Positions 50,509 through 58,701 of a stretch of DNA of 64,000 bases are shown piece after piece. The position numbers were made by a program, and so were the translations under genes. Source of the stretch: Dongia_A sp039808885 (GTDB lineage: Bacteria > Pseudomonadota > Alphaproteobacteria > Dongiales > Dongiaceae); NCBI GenBank assembly GCA_039808885.1, contig JBDHTX010000005.1, positions 121,958 through 185,957 on the forward strand. Reading direction: 5' to 3'. Below the pieces are notes generated by a model that saw only the letters and a program-made list of their open reading frames with translations, made no database searches and was not told the DNA's origin. Numbering within the stretch: the first letter of the stretch is position 1; every line of letters starts with the position of its first letter.

Positions 50509-51056
50509 CGGAAGCCGAGGGCGGCAAGCTCCGCTTCCAGCCCGGCCAGGGACGGCCGCTCGGCATCGCGCGGCAGCAGGATCGGCTGCGCCGGCGGCCA
50601 GTCCAGGCGCAAGGCCGCATCGGACCAGACGCAGCCGAGATCGTCGGTCGGATCGAAATAGGCCGACCGGCCGGTCAGCATCACCGAATCCGCGTGATAG
50701 AGCGTGCCGTGCAGCACGCCGATCGGCACCACCATGCTGCACAGCGCCTCGGACGACAGCATCATCGTGGCGCTCATGCCGTAGGTCGGGGACGCGCGGC
50801 GCAGGTCGTAGAGGCCGAGGGTCAGGCTGCCGCTCGCCAGCACGTAGTAGTCGTCATGCTTCAGATGCACGTTCATGCCGCGCAGCACGCCGGCATGGGA
50901 ATGCAGCAGGTTCCATTGCAGCGGATCGACGCCGGACCGCCATTCGCGCCGGAATATCTCCGTCAGCCGGCCGCGGATGTCCGGGTGGGTGGCGAGCGGC
51001 CGCACCGAAACGCCGTGTGGCAGCCTGTCCGGGGAAACGTCCTGCGCCCGCTGCAT
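50505..51056 (-). CDS. RmlC-like cupin (dTDP-4-dehydrorhamnose 3,5-epimerase family)
   Basis: This 183-residue protein has the sugar-epimerase cupin pattern: RLTEIFRREW, LHSHAGVLRGMNVHLKHDDYYVLASGSLTLGLYDLRRASPTYG and VPIGVLHGTLYHADSVMLTG, with HLKHDDY holding the RmlC active-site His/Asp. Other sugar genes are absent nearby, so the nucleotide sugar is unknown; it may not be rhamnose-related. ATG 51056 follows AAAGGGCGGG; an earlier frame start at 51101 is unlikely. Cytosolic. Confidence 0.8.
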   Translation of the reverse strand: MQRAQDVSPDRLPHGVSVRPLATHPDIRGRLTEIFRREWRSGVDPLQWNLLHSHAGVLRGMNVHLKHDDYYVLASGSLTLGLYDLRRASPTYGMSATMMLSSEALCSMVVPIGVLHGTLYHADSVMLTGRSAYFDPTDDLGCVWSDAALRLDWPPAQPILLPRDAERPSLAGLEAELAALGFR

Positions 51057-51202
51057 CCGGTCCCGCCCTTTCGACCCCGCGCCGCAAATCGCGCGCCGCA
51101 ACCGACGCGCCGGGGGATGTTAGCGGATCGCCGGGGGCTCTTGACCAGCGAATCTTCGGCCGTGAGGCGATTCGCCGCCTTGGAACCGGAAAATCTTCGG
51201 CT

Positions 51203-51787
51203 TCAAGCGCCGCCCAGCACCGTCTGGATGAGCTTGCCGCAGGCGATGTTCTCCGCGTCGCCGGCCTCGATCAGCGGAAAGCCCTCGATCGGCCCGATGG
51301 AGACCTTCGGATCGCCCATCTTGCCCCGCACCGCGACCGGTGCGTTGACGTCGAGCAGGCTGAAATCCTTGGCATCGGCCTCCACCTGCATGTCCGGGGT
51401 CTGCGCCTTCAGATCCGCCCCGCCGCGGAGATAGAGCACCGAATCCGTCGTATCCATGATGAAGGGCGAGAAGCCGGCCTTGCCGTCGACGAAGGTGATC
51501 CTGCCGGCGGTGCAGCGGATCGGGATCTTGTCGTCGTCCTCGATGTAGAGGATGAGCGCCTGGCCGATATCGACGCCCATCGGCTCGACCGCCAGCCAGG
51601 AGATCGAGCCGCCATCCATGATGACGCGCACGTCGCCGTCGGCGCTGCCCATCACGTCGGCGAGGGAGCGCCGGTGGCGCATGTCGGTGGCGGCGCCGGA
51701 CTTGCGGATCGCCTCGGGCGCGTTCTCCGCCGGCGCCCGCCCTTTGCCGCGCGCCAAGCAGGTGGAAGAGCTGGAGCGTCTGTTCAT
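51203..51787 (-). pseudogene. C-terminal remnant of an AsmA-like protein
   Basis: Its 194 codons end in a sequence typical of AsmA-family C-termini: SLADVMGSADGDVRVIMDGG, LAVEPMGVDIGQAL, IPIRCTAGRITFVDG, MDTTDSVLYLRGGADL, DFSLLDVNAPVAVRG and PKVSIGP. Full AsmA proteins are 500-1000 residues with an N-terminal membrane anchor, and that part is missing. The 5' segment (MNRRSSSSTCLARGK...) has no resemblance and no signal. The gene looks truncated, leaving only the last third. I see no intact copy in the window. Confidence 0.7.
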
Positions 51788-52092
51788 CCTGGCCTCGTGG
51801 TCGCTCGCCGGCGCCCGCCAAGCCCGTGTTCCGGGCGGCTTCAACCAAGCAATGCGCCGGATGCGCGGCGGTTCCGGCCGCGGCCCGGCGCAAGTCAGCG
51901 GCGCCTGCGTGCCATATCCGAATGATTGCGGCCGCGTACTCATATGTAGACGGCGGCCGCGGCGTGTTGACGCAATAAGCCCTGGCAATGATCGAGTACC
52001 CGATCGTATCCTGATCAATAGGGTCGACGCTCCGCGCGGCGTTCGACGCAAGATCGACCGTGCGGCAATCGGCTACTCGGGAGAGCGTCTGA
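51788..52092. other. Gap between AsmA remnant and histidine kinase
   Basis: About 300 bp with no recognisable gene. It should hold the promoter of the kinase gene and may hold decayed 5' sequence of the AsmA-like gene. A mildly AT-rich patch near 51900-52010 (around ATATCCGAATGATTGCGG) is the only feature I can point to. Confidence 0.4.
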
Positions 52093-53601
52093 ATGGAAGA
52101 CATGGACGAGCTTTTGGCTTTCATGCCGGAAGCCGTTATCGCCATCGATCCGGGGCATCGCGTCGTCTACTGGAACCCGGGCGCCGAACGGGTATTCGGT
52201 TATGACCGCGCCGAGATCATCGGCCAGAACCTCGAAATCCTCGTCCCGAAATTCCTGCGCAGCAGCCACGGCCGGCACGTGGAGGCCTTTGTCGCCTCGA
52301 ATTCGCGGGCCTATGTGATGCATGAGCGGCGCGAGGTTTCCGGCCAGCGGCGGGACGGCACGCTGTTCCCCGCCGAGGTGACCATCGTGCGCGGCAAATG
52401 GCAGGGCGAGAGCGTCATCTTCGCCATCCTGCGCGACGTCACCGAGATGAAGCTGCGCCAGGCCGCCGTGCTCGCCTCGGAGCAGAAATACCGCGCCATC
52501 CTGCAGAACTCGCCCGAGGCGATCCTGATCGCCGATCCGGTGAGCGGCTGCCTGACCGAGGTAAACAATGCCGCGGCGCGGCTCTTCGGCTGCAGCATCG
52601 GCGACCTGGTCGGGCTGCACCAGAGCAAGCTGCACCCGGAGCAGCATCGCGCCAGATTCGAGCAGACCTTCCGGGAGCATATCGAGATCGGCCGCATCGT
52701 GGTGCCCGATGGGCTGATCCAGCGCGCCAACGGGGATGTCGCGCCGGTCGAGATCTCGGCCTCGCCCGTCTTCTTCAACGGCGAGATGCGGCTGGTCGGC
52801 TTCTTCCGCGACATGTCTGAGCGCGTGGAGCACGAATCGCAGTTGCGCGCGGCGCTGCTCAGGGCCAATGCGGCGGTCGAATCCAAGCGCATGTTCCTGG
52901 CCAATATGAGCCACGAGCTGCGCACGCCGCTGAACAGCGTGATCGGCTTCTCCGATCTGATCAGCCGGGAGATCCATGGGCCGCACGCGCATCCCAGCTA
53001 CAAGGAATACGGCGGCATCATCCGGCAGAGCGGCGAGCATCTGCTGTCGCTGGTCAACGACATCCTGGATCTCTCGCGGATCGAGGCCGGACGCTACTGG
53101 CTGGACGAGGAGAACATCGCCCTCGGCGAGATCGCGGAGGAGGTGCGCCGCATGCTGGCGACGCTGATCGCCAAGAGCGGCGTCGTGTTCGACGTCGATG
53201 TCGACGTGGCGCACCGGCTGCTGGCCGACCGCCGCGCGGTGAAGCAGATGCTGGTCAACCTGCTGTCCAACGCGCTGAAATTCACGCCGTCGGGCGGCCA
53301 GGTCCGCGTCGAAAGCGTCGAAGGCAATGCCGGCGCGCTGGTGCTCCGCGTCCGGGATACCGGCGCCGGCATTTCGCCCGACCGCCTGCCCAGCCTCGGC
53401 GAGCCCTTCCTCGCCGGCGCGGACACCTACACCAAGGGCAGCGGCGGCGCCGGCATCGGCCTGTCGATCACCAAGCGGCTGATCGAACTGCATGGCGGCC
53501 GCATGGCGATCCTCAGCACGCTCGGCAGCGGCACGACGGTCGATCTGGTCTTTCCGGAACACCGGCGGCGGCATCTGCCGGATGCGGCGGGGTCCTGTTG
53601 A
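52093..53601 (+). CDS. PAS-PAS sensor histidine kinase
   Basis: This 502-residue soluble kinase has two PAS domains (about 5-120 and 128-250; AVIAIDPGHRVVYWNPGAERVFGY begins the first). A HisKA domain has MFLANMSHELRTPLNSVIGF with the phospho-acceptor His, and a HATPase domain has LLSNALKFTPSGG (N box), VRDTGAGISPDRL (G1) and SGGAGIGLSI (G2). No membrane segments, so it senses a cytosolic cue. The PAS domains show no obvious heme or FAD ligands (no proximal His pattern as in FixL that I can confirm). No response regulator is adjacent, so its partner is encoded elsewhere. Confidence 0.92.
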   Translation: MEDMDELLAFMPEAVIAIDPGHRVVYWNPGAERVFGYDRAEIIGQNLEILVPKFLRSSHGRHVEAFVASNSRAYVMHERREVSGQRRDGTLFPAEVTIVRGKWQGESVIFAILRDVTEMKLRQAAVLASEQKYRAILQNSPEAILIADPVSGCLTEVNNAAARLFGCSIGDLVGLHQSKLHPEQHRARFEQTFREHIEIGRIVVPDGLIQRANGDVAPVEISASPVFFNGEMRLVGFFRDMSERVEHESQLRAALLRANAAVESKRMFLANMSHELRTPLNSVIGFSDLISREIHGPHAHPSYKEYGGIIRQSGEHLLSLVNDILDLSRIEAGRYWLDEENIALGEIAEEVRRMLATLIAKSGVVFDVDVDVAHRLLADRRAVKQMLVNLLSNALKFTPSGGQVRVESVEGNAGALVLRVRDTGAGISPDRLPSLGEPFLAGADTYTKGSGGAGIGLSITKRLIELHGGRMAILSTLGSGTTVDLVFPEHRRRHLPDAAGSC

Positions 53602-53632
53602 GCGGAGTCGCGAAACAGCGCTGCGGGGGAGG

Positions 53633-53707
53633 TGGTGCCGTAGGAGGGATTTGAACCCCCGACCACCCGCTTACGAAGCGGATGCTCTACCACTGAGCTA
53701 CTACGGC
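53633..53707 (-). tRNA. tRNA-Thr (anticodon CGU)
   Basis: On the minus strand, GCCGTAG...CTACGGC forms a 7-bp acceptor stem, discriminator A at 53636 and an encoded CCA (53635-53633). The D-arm GCTCAGTGGTAGAGC, anticodon arm CCGCTTCGTAAGCGG (loop TTCGTAA) and T-arm with GGTTCAAATCC are complete. It reads ACG threonine codons. The CCA end is encoded, which is common but not universal in this class. Confidence 0.93.
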
Positions 53708-53797
53708 GACCGGATGGCCTTGCGGCCCGAAATCCTGGTGAGACACCCTGTCAGCCCGGTTTTGCGAAATGGTTAACCGGGCGAAGGCGCGCGGACA

Positions 53798-55465
53798 CTA
53801 GTTCACGCGCCGGGCGGCGTCAACCGAGGCGCCGATCGGCACGGTCTCGGTGCTTTCGCGCGCCGGCGAGGCTTGGGAGGCGCCCTGGGAGGCACCCTGG
53901 GCGGCGCTGGAGGACGCGGCTGGATGCGGGCCGACGCTGCCATGGGGGATCGGCCCCAAGGGCGGTGTTCCGCCAACCGGCGTCGCCGGCGAAGGACCGG
54001 CCCCCGACCCGACGCCCTGGGCACCAGGCTGGACGCCGGTCATGGCGAGCAGGCCGCTCTCGGCCGGCGCATGGTCGAGCACCAGCCCGCCTTCCAGCGA
54101 CGCCTGGCGCGGGAAGGACCCGGCGCGCCAGACCAGCGAATCGATCGCGTCGCAGCGCGGGCAGCAGAGCTGCCAGCCGGCGGTTTCCGAACCGCCGGCG
54201 CCCGGCGTGCCGCAACTCTCGCAGATCCAGTCGGCATCGGCGCGGGCGCGGGCGGCGGCATCCAGCCATTGCCGTTCGCCGGTGCTGCCGGCGCCGTGCT
54301 CGCCCGCCTCCAGCCGCGCCATGCGGCGGCAGGTATCGACGGTCGGATTGCTCTGGCCGCCCGGCTCCTGCTCCAGCTCCATCAGGCGCTGCAGATGGCG
54401 GCGCGCCTCGCCCCACAATTTGGCGGTCAGCGCCGCGTCGGCGGCGATGCGGTGGCTCTCGGCATGATCGGGATTCTGCTTCACCAGGCGCTGCACCCGC
54501 TGGGCGCGGTCGAGCGGCGAATCGCCGCCGACGGCCTCGAGATAGAAGCGGCCGAGCGCCACGTGCGGCTGGTCGTCCCACACCTGCTCGATGAGGCGCG
54601 CCGCCTCGCGCGCCTTGCCCTGGCGCAGCAGCGCGCGGCCCATGGCGAGGCGCGCCGGCACCAGATCGCCGGCCAGCTTCACCGCCTCGCGCGCCAAGGC
54701 CTGCGCCTTGCCGGTCTCTTCCGCATTGCCCGGCTCGGAGAGGATGTGGCGCGCCTGCTCGGTCAGCAAGGCGGCGCGGCGGCGCTGCGCCTCTTTCGGG
54801 TTCATGCCGCCGGCGCGGGCCAGGTGGTTGAGGCTGTCCTTGGCGAGGTCGAGCTTGCCGGATTTCACCTGCAGCCGGTGCGCGGTCTCCGCCGCCCAGG
54901 CGGCCTGCGGCGCCACCGCCATCGCTTTTTCCGCATGGGTGAGGGCGGCCGTCTCGTCGCCGCGCTTCAGCGCGCCGGTGGTCAGGCCGCGCAGGCCGAG
55001 CAGGGCGGTCTCCGGCGCGTGGGTCAGGTGGGCGAAATAGCGCTCGGCGCTGGCCTCGTCGCCGGCCAGCTGTGCCGCCTGCGCCGCCAGCAGCAGGGTC
55101 AGCGGCGGCTCGCCCAGCAGGTCGTGGGCGATCTTGGCCTGGCGGCGCGCCTCGCCGGCATCGCCGGCGGCGACCGCGGTCAGGCCGCGGGTCAGCGCGC
55201 GGTAGCCCTTGGCCTTGCGCGAATTGCTGAGCGCCATGGAGAAGCTGCGCGGCGAGCGCAGCACCAGGCCGACCAGCCACCAGACGAATTGCAGCAGCAG
55301 ATAGGCGACGATGATGAGGAACACCGCCGCGCCGACATGCATGTCGAGCCGGTAGCCCAGCCATTGCAGGGTGACGCCGCCGGGATGATAGGCGAAATAG
55401 AGCGCCGCCCCGATGAGGACGGCCAGCAGCGGGAAATAGAACAGCAGGACGCGGGACAGCTTCAC
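53798..55465 (-). CDS. hemY: HemY-like membrane TPR protein
   Basis: This 555-residue protein has two N-terminal membrane helices (LFYFPLLAVLIGAALYFA and AVFLIIVAYLLLQFVWWLVGL), then TPR-type helices to about residue 400. Near residues 425-450 two Cys pairs, CESC and CCPRC, form a zinc-ribbon-like knuckle similar to that of LapB. The C-terminus is a Pro/Gly/Ser-rich, probably disordered tail. It corresponds to the HemY N-domain protein of alphaproteobacterial heme operons, thought to act as a scaffold; the direct role in heme synthesis is unclear. GTG 55465 starts one base after the HemD-Mic60 stop, with a GGGGGAA ribosome binding site inside that gene. Confidence 0.85.
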   Translation of the reverse strand: MKLSRVLLFYFPLLAVLIGAALYFAYHPGGVTLQWLGYRLDMHVGAAVFLIIVAYLLLQFVWWLVGLVLRSPRSFSMALSNSRKAKGYRALTRGLTAVAAGDAGEARRQAKIAHDLLGEPPLTLLLAAQAAQLAGDEASAERYFAHLTHAPETALLGLRGLTTGALKRGDETAALTHAEKAMAVAPQAAWAAETAHRLQVKSGKLDLAKDSLNHLARAGGMNPKEAQRRRAALLTEQARHILSEPGNAEETGKAQALAREAVKLAGDLVPARLAMGRALLRQGKAREAARLIEQVWDDQPHVALGRFYLEAVGGDSPLDRAQRVQRLVKQNPDHAESHRIAADAALTAKLWGEARRHLQRLMELEQEPGGQSNPTVDTCRRMARLEAGEHGAGSTGERQWLDAAARARADADWICESCGTPGAGGSETAGWQLCCPRCDAIDSLVWRAGSFPRQASLEGGLVLDHAPAESGLLAMTGVQPGAQGVGSGAGPSPATPVGGTPPLGPIPHGSVGPHPAASSSAAQGASQGASQASPARESTETVPIGASVDAARRVN

Positions 55466-55466
55466 G

Positions 55467-57629
55467 TCATTCCCCCGTGCCCTGGCCCGAACCCGCATCC
55501 GGTGCCGCGGCGCCGTCGCCCGTCTGCGGCGCCAGCTCGCGGGTCGAGATGTCAGACAGCTGCGCCGCCACATGCTCGACCGCGAGCCGCGCCTCGGCCT
55601 GGCTCAGCCATTCCGCCGCGGTCTCGGCGGCGAGGCCTGTGAGGCCCCGGATCTCGGTCACCGCGCCGCTGAGGTCGCTCTCCTCGAGCTTGGCCTCGGC
55701 GCGGGCGAGGCGCGCCAGCGTGCCTTCGCCTTCGACGTCGGGGCCGACCGGCCGCAGGGTAAAGACTTCGGAGAGCGCGTGCACGGTGCCGTGCCACAGG
55801 CGCTTGTACCAGGCATCGTCGCTGACCTCGCTCGCCAGCTCCGCCTCGCCGGCGCGGGCGATCTCGGTCGCGGGGAAGCCGGCGGCCAGCTGCGACAGCG
55901 TCGGCACGCCGGATTCGGCGAGCGGCGCCAGTTCGTCCAGCAGCGGCTTCAACCGCGGCCGCATCGCCTCGTCGTTCTTGGTCAGATCGGTGATCGCGCT
56001 CACCTCGGCGCTGAACCCCTTGTCGGAAGCCAGCGCGCTGCGCAGCTCGCCGATGGCGACGATGAGGGCGGCGGCGCGCTGCTGCTCGGCGCCGCGCGGC
56101 AGGTTGGCGACCTGGTCGCTGAGCGCGGAAAGCCGCGGCTCGATCTCCTGCAGCTTGGTGTCGAGCGCGGACAGCGCGTCCAGCCGCTGGGTCAGGGTGG
56201 CGATCTGGTCGCGCAGGGCCTGGTTCTCGTGGCTCAGCGCGTCGACGCGCGGATCCGGCGTCGCCTCGGCGGGCGCCGCTGCTGCCGTGGTGCCCTGGCT
56301 GGCGGCGAGTTCGTCCAGCCGCTTGCCGGTCTCATCCAGCGCCGTCTGCAGCGTGTTGATGCGATTTTCCAGCGGCGTCAGGTCGACGCCGGGCGCCGCC
56401 GCCAGCGTGCCGGAACCCATCGCCTCCGCGGGGGCGGCGGCCTTCAGCGCCTCGACCTCGCTCTTGATCCCCGCCAGCTCCTGCCTGGCGCTGTCGAGAT
56501 CGGCGGCGAGCGGCGAAATTGCGGCGGCGATGGCGTCGTTCAGCGCGCCCTGGTCGACCGCCGCCTGCACCTTCTCCGACAAGGTCTGCACATCGCCCTG
56601 AAGCGCCGTCAGCCGGTCGTCCGTGACGGGAGCGGAGGCCTGGCGCAGGCCGAGCAGATCGTTGACGCGGGCCTGCCAGAACGGCGCGCTGATCACCACC
56701 ACGGCGGAGGCGACGGCGCTGATGATCAGGTAGTACAGCACGGACCCGGCGCGGCCGCGGCGCGGCGCGGCGGACTGCGCGGTCGCGCGCTCGGCCTTGC
56801 CGGCGAATGCCGGCTCTGTGCCTTGCTGGGCGGCGGATGCCGGCTCTGCGCCTGGCTGGGCGGCGGTCTCGGCCTCGCGTGTCTCGGTGTCGGCCATTGC
56901 CGCTCCTTTCCGGGCAACCTTCCCTGCGGCAGCATCCACCAGCGCCAGCATGGAAGGCAAGTCCGGGCGGTCGGCGATCTCCACCCCCGACCAGCCCAAT
57001 GTGTCGATTTCGCGCGCCACCGCGGCGCTCAGGCACAAGGCCTGGATGGTGCCCAGGGCCGGCGCGCCGGCCTCGCGCCACAATTCGGCGAAGGTGCGCG
57101 CGGTGCGCGGCGAGAACAACAGGATCGCATCGACCCCACCCAGCGTCAGATTGGCGCGGGTCTCCGGCGACAGCGCGGTGGCGATCTTGGCGTCGTAGAG
57201 CTGCGCGCGGCGCACGCGATAGCCAAGGCCCTCGAGCCGCGCCTTGAGATCGCCCGCGGTCACCGTGCCGGCGGCATGGAACAGGAAGCCGTCCTCGGGC
57301 TTCAGGCGGTCGACCACCAAGGCGGCCAGGGCCTCGACATCGCCGCGGGCGCTTTCCACCTGGGTGAAACCGGCGCGCCGCGCCGCCTCGGCCGAGCCGT
57401 CGCCGACCGCCAGCACCTTCAAATCGCGCCGCGCGTTGAGCCCGGCGAAGGCGCGCGCGCCGTTGGCGCTGGTGAACAGCAGCGCCTGCACGTCGTCGAG
57501 GTCGATCTCCGCGTCGTCGAGCGGCGTCACCTCCAGCAGCGGCTCGATCAGCACGTCGACCTTGCGCTCGGCCAGGGCGTCGGCCAGCGGCTTGGCGTCT
57601 TCGATGGGGCGGGTGATCAATACGCGCAT
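55467..57629 (-). CDS. hemD: In-frame HemD-Mic60 (mitofilin) fusion
   Basis: A single 720-residue open frame covers two normally separate proteins. Residues 1-235 are uroporphyrinogen-III synthase (LLFTSANGARAFAGL, DAILLFSPRTARTF, ALCLSAAVA), which cyclises hydroxymethylbilane. Residues 245-720 are the alphaproteobacterial mitofilin/Mic60 homologue: a disordered Pro/Ala tail, a TM at about 296-315, a long coiled coil (about 330-500) and the C-terminal mitofilin domain (YKRLWHGTVHALSEVFTLRP). There is no stop between them. An internal ATG at 56897 has a strong AAAGGAG, so Mic60 may also be made alone. Gene order hemC-hemD-mic60-hemY is typical; the missing stop is not. Confidence 0.9.
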   Translation of the reverse strand: MRVLITRPIEDAKPLADALAERKVDVLIEPLLEVTPLDDAEIDLDDVQALLFTSANGARAFAGLNARRDLKVLAVGDGSAEAARRAGFTQVESARGDVEALAALVVDRLKPEDGFLFHAAGTVTAGDLKARLEGLGYRVRRAQLYDAKIATALSPETRANLTLGGVDAILLFSPRTARTFAELWREAGAPALGTIQALCLSAAVAREIDTLGWSGVEIADRPDLPSMLALVDAAAGKVARKGAAMADTETREAETAAQPGAEPASAAQQGTEPAFAGKAERATAQSAAPRRGRAGSVLYYLIISAVASAVVVISAPFWQARVNDLLGLRQASAPVTDDRLTALQGDVQTLSEKVQAAVDQGALNDAIAAAISPLAADLDSARQELAGIKSEVEALKAAAPAEAMGSGTLAAAPGVDLTPLENRINTLQTALDETGKRLDELAASQGTTAAAAPAEATPDPRVDALSHENQALRDQIATLTQRLDALSALDTKLQEIEPRLSALSDQVANLPRGAEQQRAAALIVAIGELRSALASDKGFSAEVSAITDLTKNDEAMRPRLKPLLDELAPLAESGVPTLSQLAAGFPATEIARAGEAELASEVSDDAWYKRLWHGTVHALSEVFTLRPVGPDVEGEGTLARLARAEAKLEESDLSGAVTEIRGLTGLAAETAAEWLSQAEARLAVEHVAAQLSDISTRELAPQTGDGAAAPDAGSGQGTGE
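56807..56866 (-). repeat. 30-bp tandem duplication in the Mic60 tail
   Basis: Two adjacent 30-base units (56807-56836 and 56837-56866), each starting ATGCCGGCTCTG and differing at two positions, encode the repeated AQ(P/Q)G(A/T)EPA segment in the cytoplasmic tail before the membrane helix. The frame is kept. Confidence 0.85.
56895..56909 (-). promoter_or_regulatory. Internal ribosome binding site and start for Mic60
   Basis: On the minus strand AAAGGAG (56909-56903) lies five bases before ATG (56897-56895), which begins MADTETREAE at residue 245 of the fused frame. It is stronger than the binding site of most genes here and suggests a separately translated Mic60. Confidence 0.75.
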
Positions 57630-57675
57630 GCTGCGTCCATTATATAGGCCGGATATTGACCGGAGGCGGCGAAAA

Positions 57676-58626
57676 TCAGCGCGGGAAATCCGGCCCCGCC
57701 TGGTCTTTCAGCCGCCGGCCGATCTCGGCGCCGAGCCGACCGGCCTCGCCGACCGGCGCGTTTCCTTCGTGACGATGCACCACGGAGCCGTCGGGCAGGG
57801 CCAGCAGCGCCCGCAGATGCAGGTTGCTTCCGGCGATCTCCGCATAGGCGGCGATCGGCGTGCGGCAGGAGCCTTCGAGCACCTCGAGGCAGGCGCGCTC
57901 GGCGGCGACGCGCGAAGCCGTCGGCGCGTGGTTGAGCGGCGCCAGCAGCGCCGCCACGCGCGCATCGCCCCGGCGCGTCTCGATGCCGATGGCGCCTTGC
58001 GCCACGGCGGGCAGGATCTCCTCGATCGACAGGAGGGCGGTGGCCGCCGCCCGCTTGCCGAGGCGCTTCAGCCCGGCCAGCGCCAGCAGCGTCGCCACCG
58101 CGTCGCCGCGCGCGACCTTGGCGATGCGGGTCTCGACATTGCCGCGCAGCGGCACGATGGCAAGGTCGGGGCGCTGCGCCTTGATCTGCGCCGCGCGGCG
58201 CAGGGACGCGCTGCCGACCACCGCGCCTTGCGGCAGGGTGGCGATGGAGCTTCCCGAACTGGCGATCAGCGCGTCGCGCGCGTCCTCCCGCTCCAGCAGG
58301 CAGCCGATCTCCAGCCCGTCGGGCAATTGCGTCGGCACGTCCTTCATCGAATGCACGGCGAGGTCGATGGCGCCGTCCAGCAGCGCGTCCTCGATCTCCT
58401 TGGTGAACAGGCCCTTGCCGCCGATCTCCGATAGCGGCCGGTCCTGCACCTTGTCGCCGGTGGTCTTGATGACGCGGATCTCGATGGCGCCGGAAGCGGC
58501 CAGGTCGGGATGGGCGGCGATCAGCCGGTCCCGCGTCTCGTGCGCCTGGGCCAGCGCCAAGGGCGAGCCGCGCGTGCCGATGCGCAGCCGCGCGCGAGTG
58601 TTGCCATCTATGCCGGGCGCCGCCAT
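57676..58626 (-). CDS. hemC: Porphobilinogen deaminase
   Basis: This 316-residue enzyme joins four porphobilinogens into hydroxymethylbilane. Signatures: RIGTRGSPLALAQA near the start, DLAVHSMKDVPTQLP, GSASLRRAAQIKAQRPDL, and the dipyrromethane-cofactor Cys in LEVLEGSCRTPIAAYA. ATG 58626 gives MAAPGIDGNTRARLRIGT. It lies 46 bp upstream of the hemD fusion on the same strand, so the product passes to the enzyme encoded next. It diverges from tsaD. Cytosolic. Confidence 0.96.
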   Translation of the reverse strand: MAAPGIDGNTRARLRIGTRGSPLALAQAHETRDRLIAAHPDLAASGAIEIRVIKTTGDKVQDRPLSEIGGKGLFTKEIEDALLDGAIDLAVHSMKDVPTQLPDGLEIGCLLEREDARDALIASSGSSIATLPQGAVVGSASLRRAAQIKAQRPDLAIVPLRGNVETRIAKVARGDAVATLLALAGLKRLGKRAAATALLSIEEILPAVAQGAIGIETRRGDARVAALLAPLNHAPTASRVAAERACLEVLEGSCRTPIAAYAEIAGSNLHLRALLALPDGSVVHRHEGNAPVGEAGRLGAEIGRRLKDQAGPDFPR

Positions 58627-58701
58627 AAGATGCTCTGCATAGCCGCCGAAAACCGCAAATGCAACCGCGGCGAAAAATGACCGAAAGATGATCGTTTTCC
58701 G

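Noticed and set aside
51203..52051. Treating the AsmA-like frame as an intact 282-residue gene
   Set aside because: The first 88 codons upstream of 51787 are Arg/Pro-rich without similarity, and the conserved part is only the C-terminal third of an AsmA protein.
55572..57647. A 691-codon open frame on the plus strand opposite the HemD-Mic60 gene
   Set aside because: Composition is Gly/Arg/Gln/His-rich without domain signal, and the minus frame is clearly HemD-Mic60.
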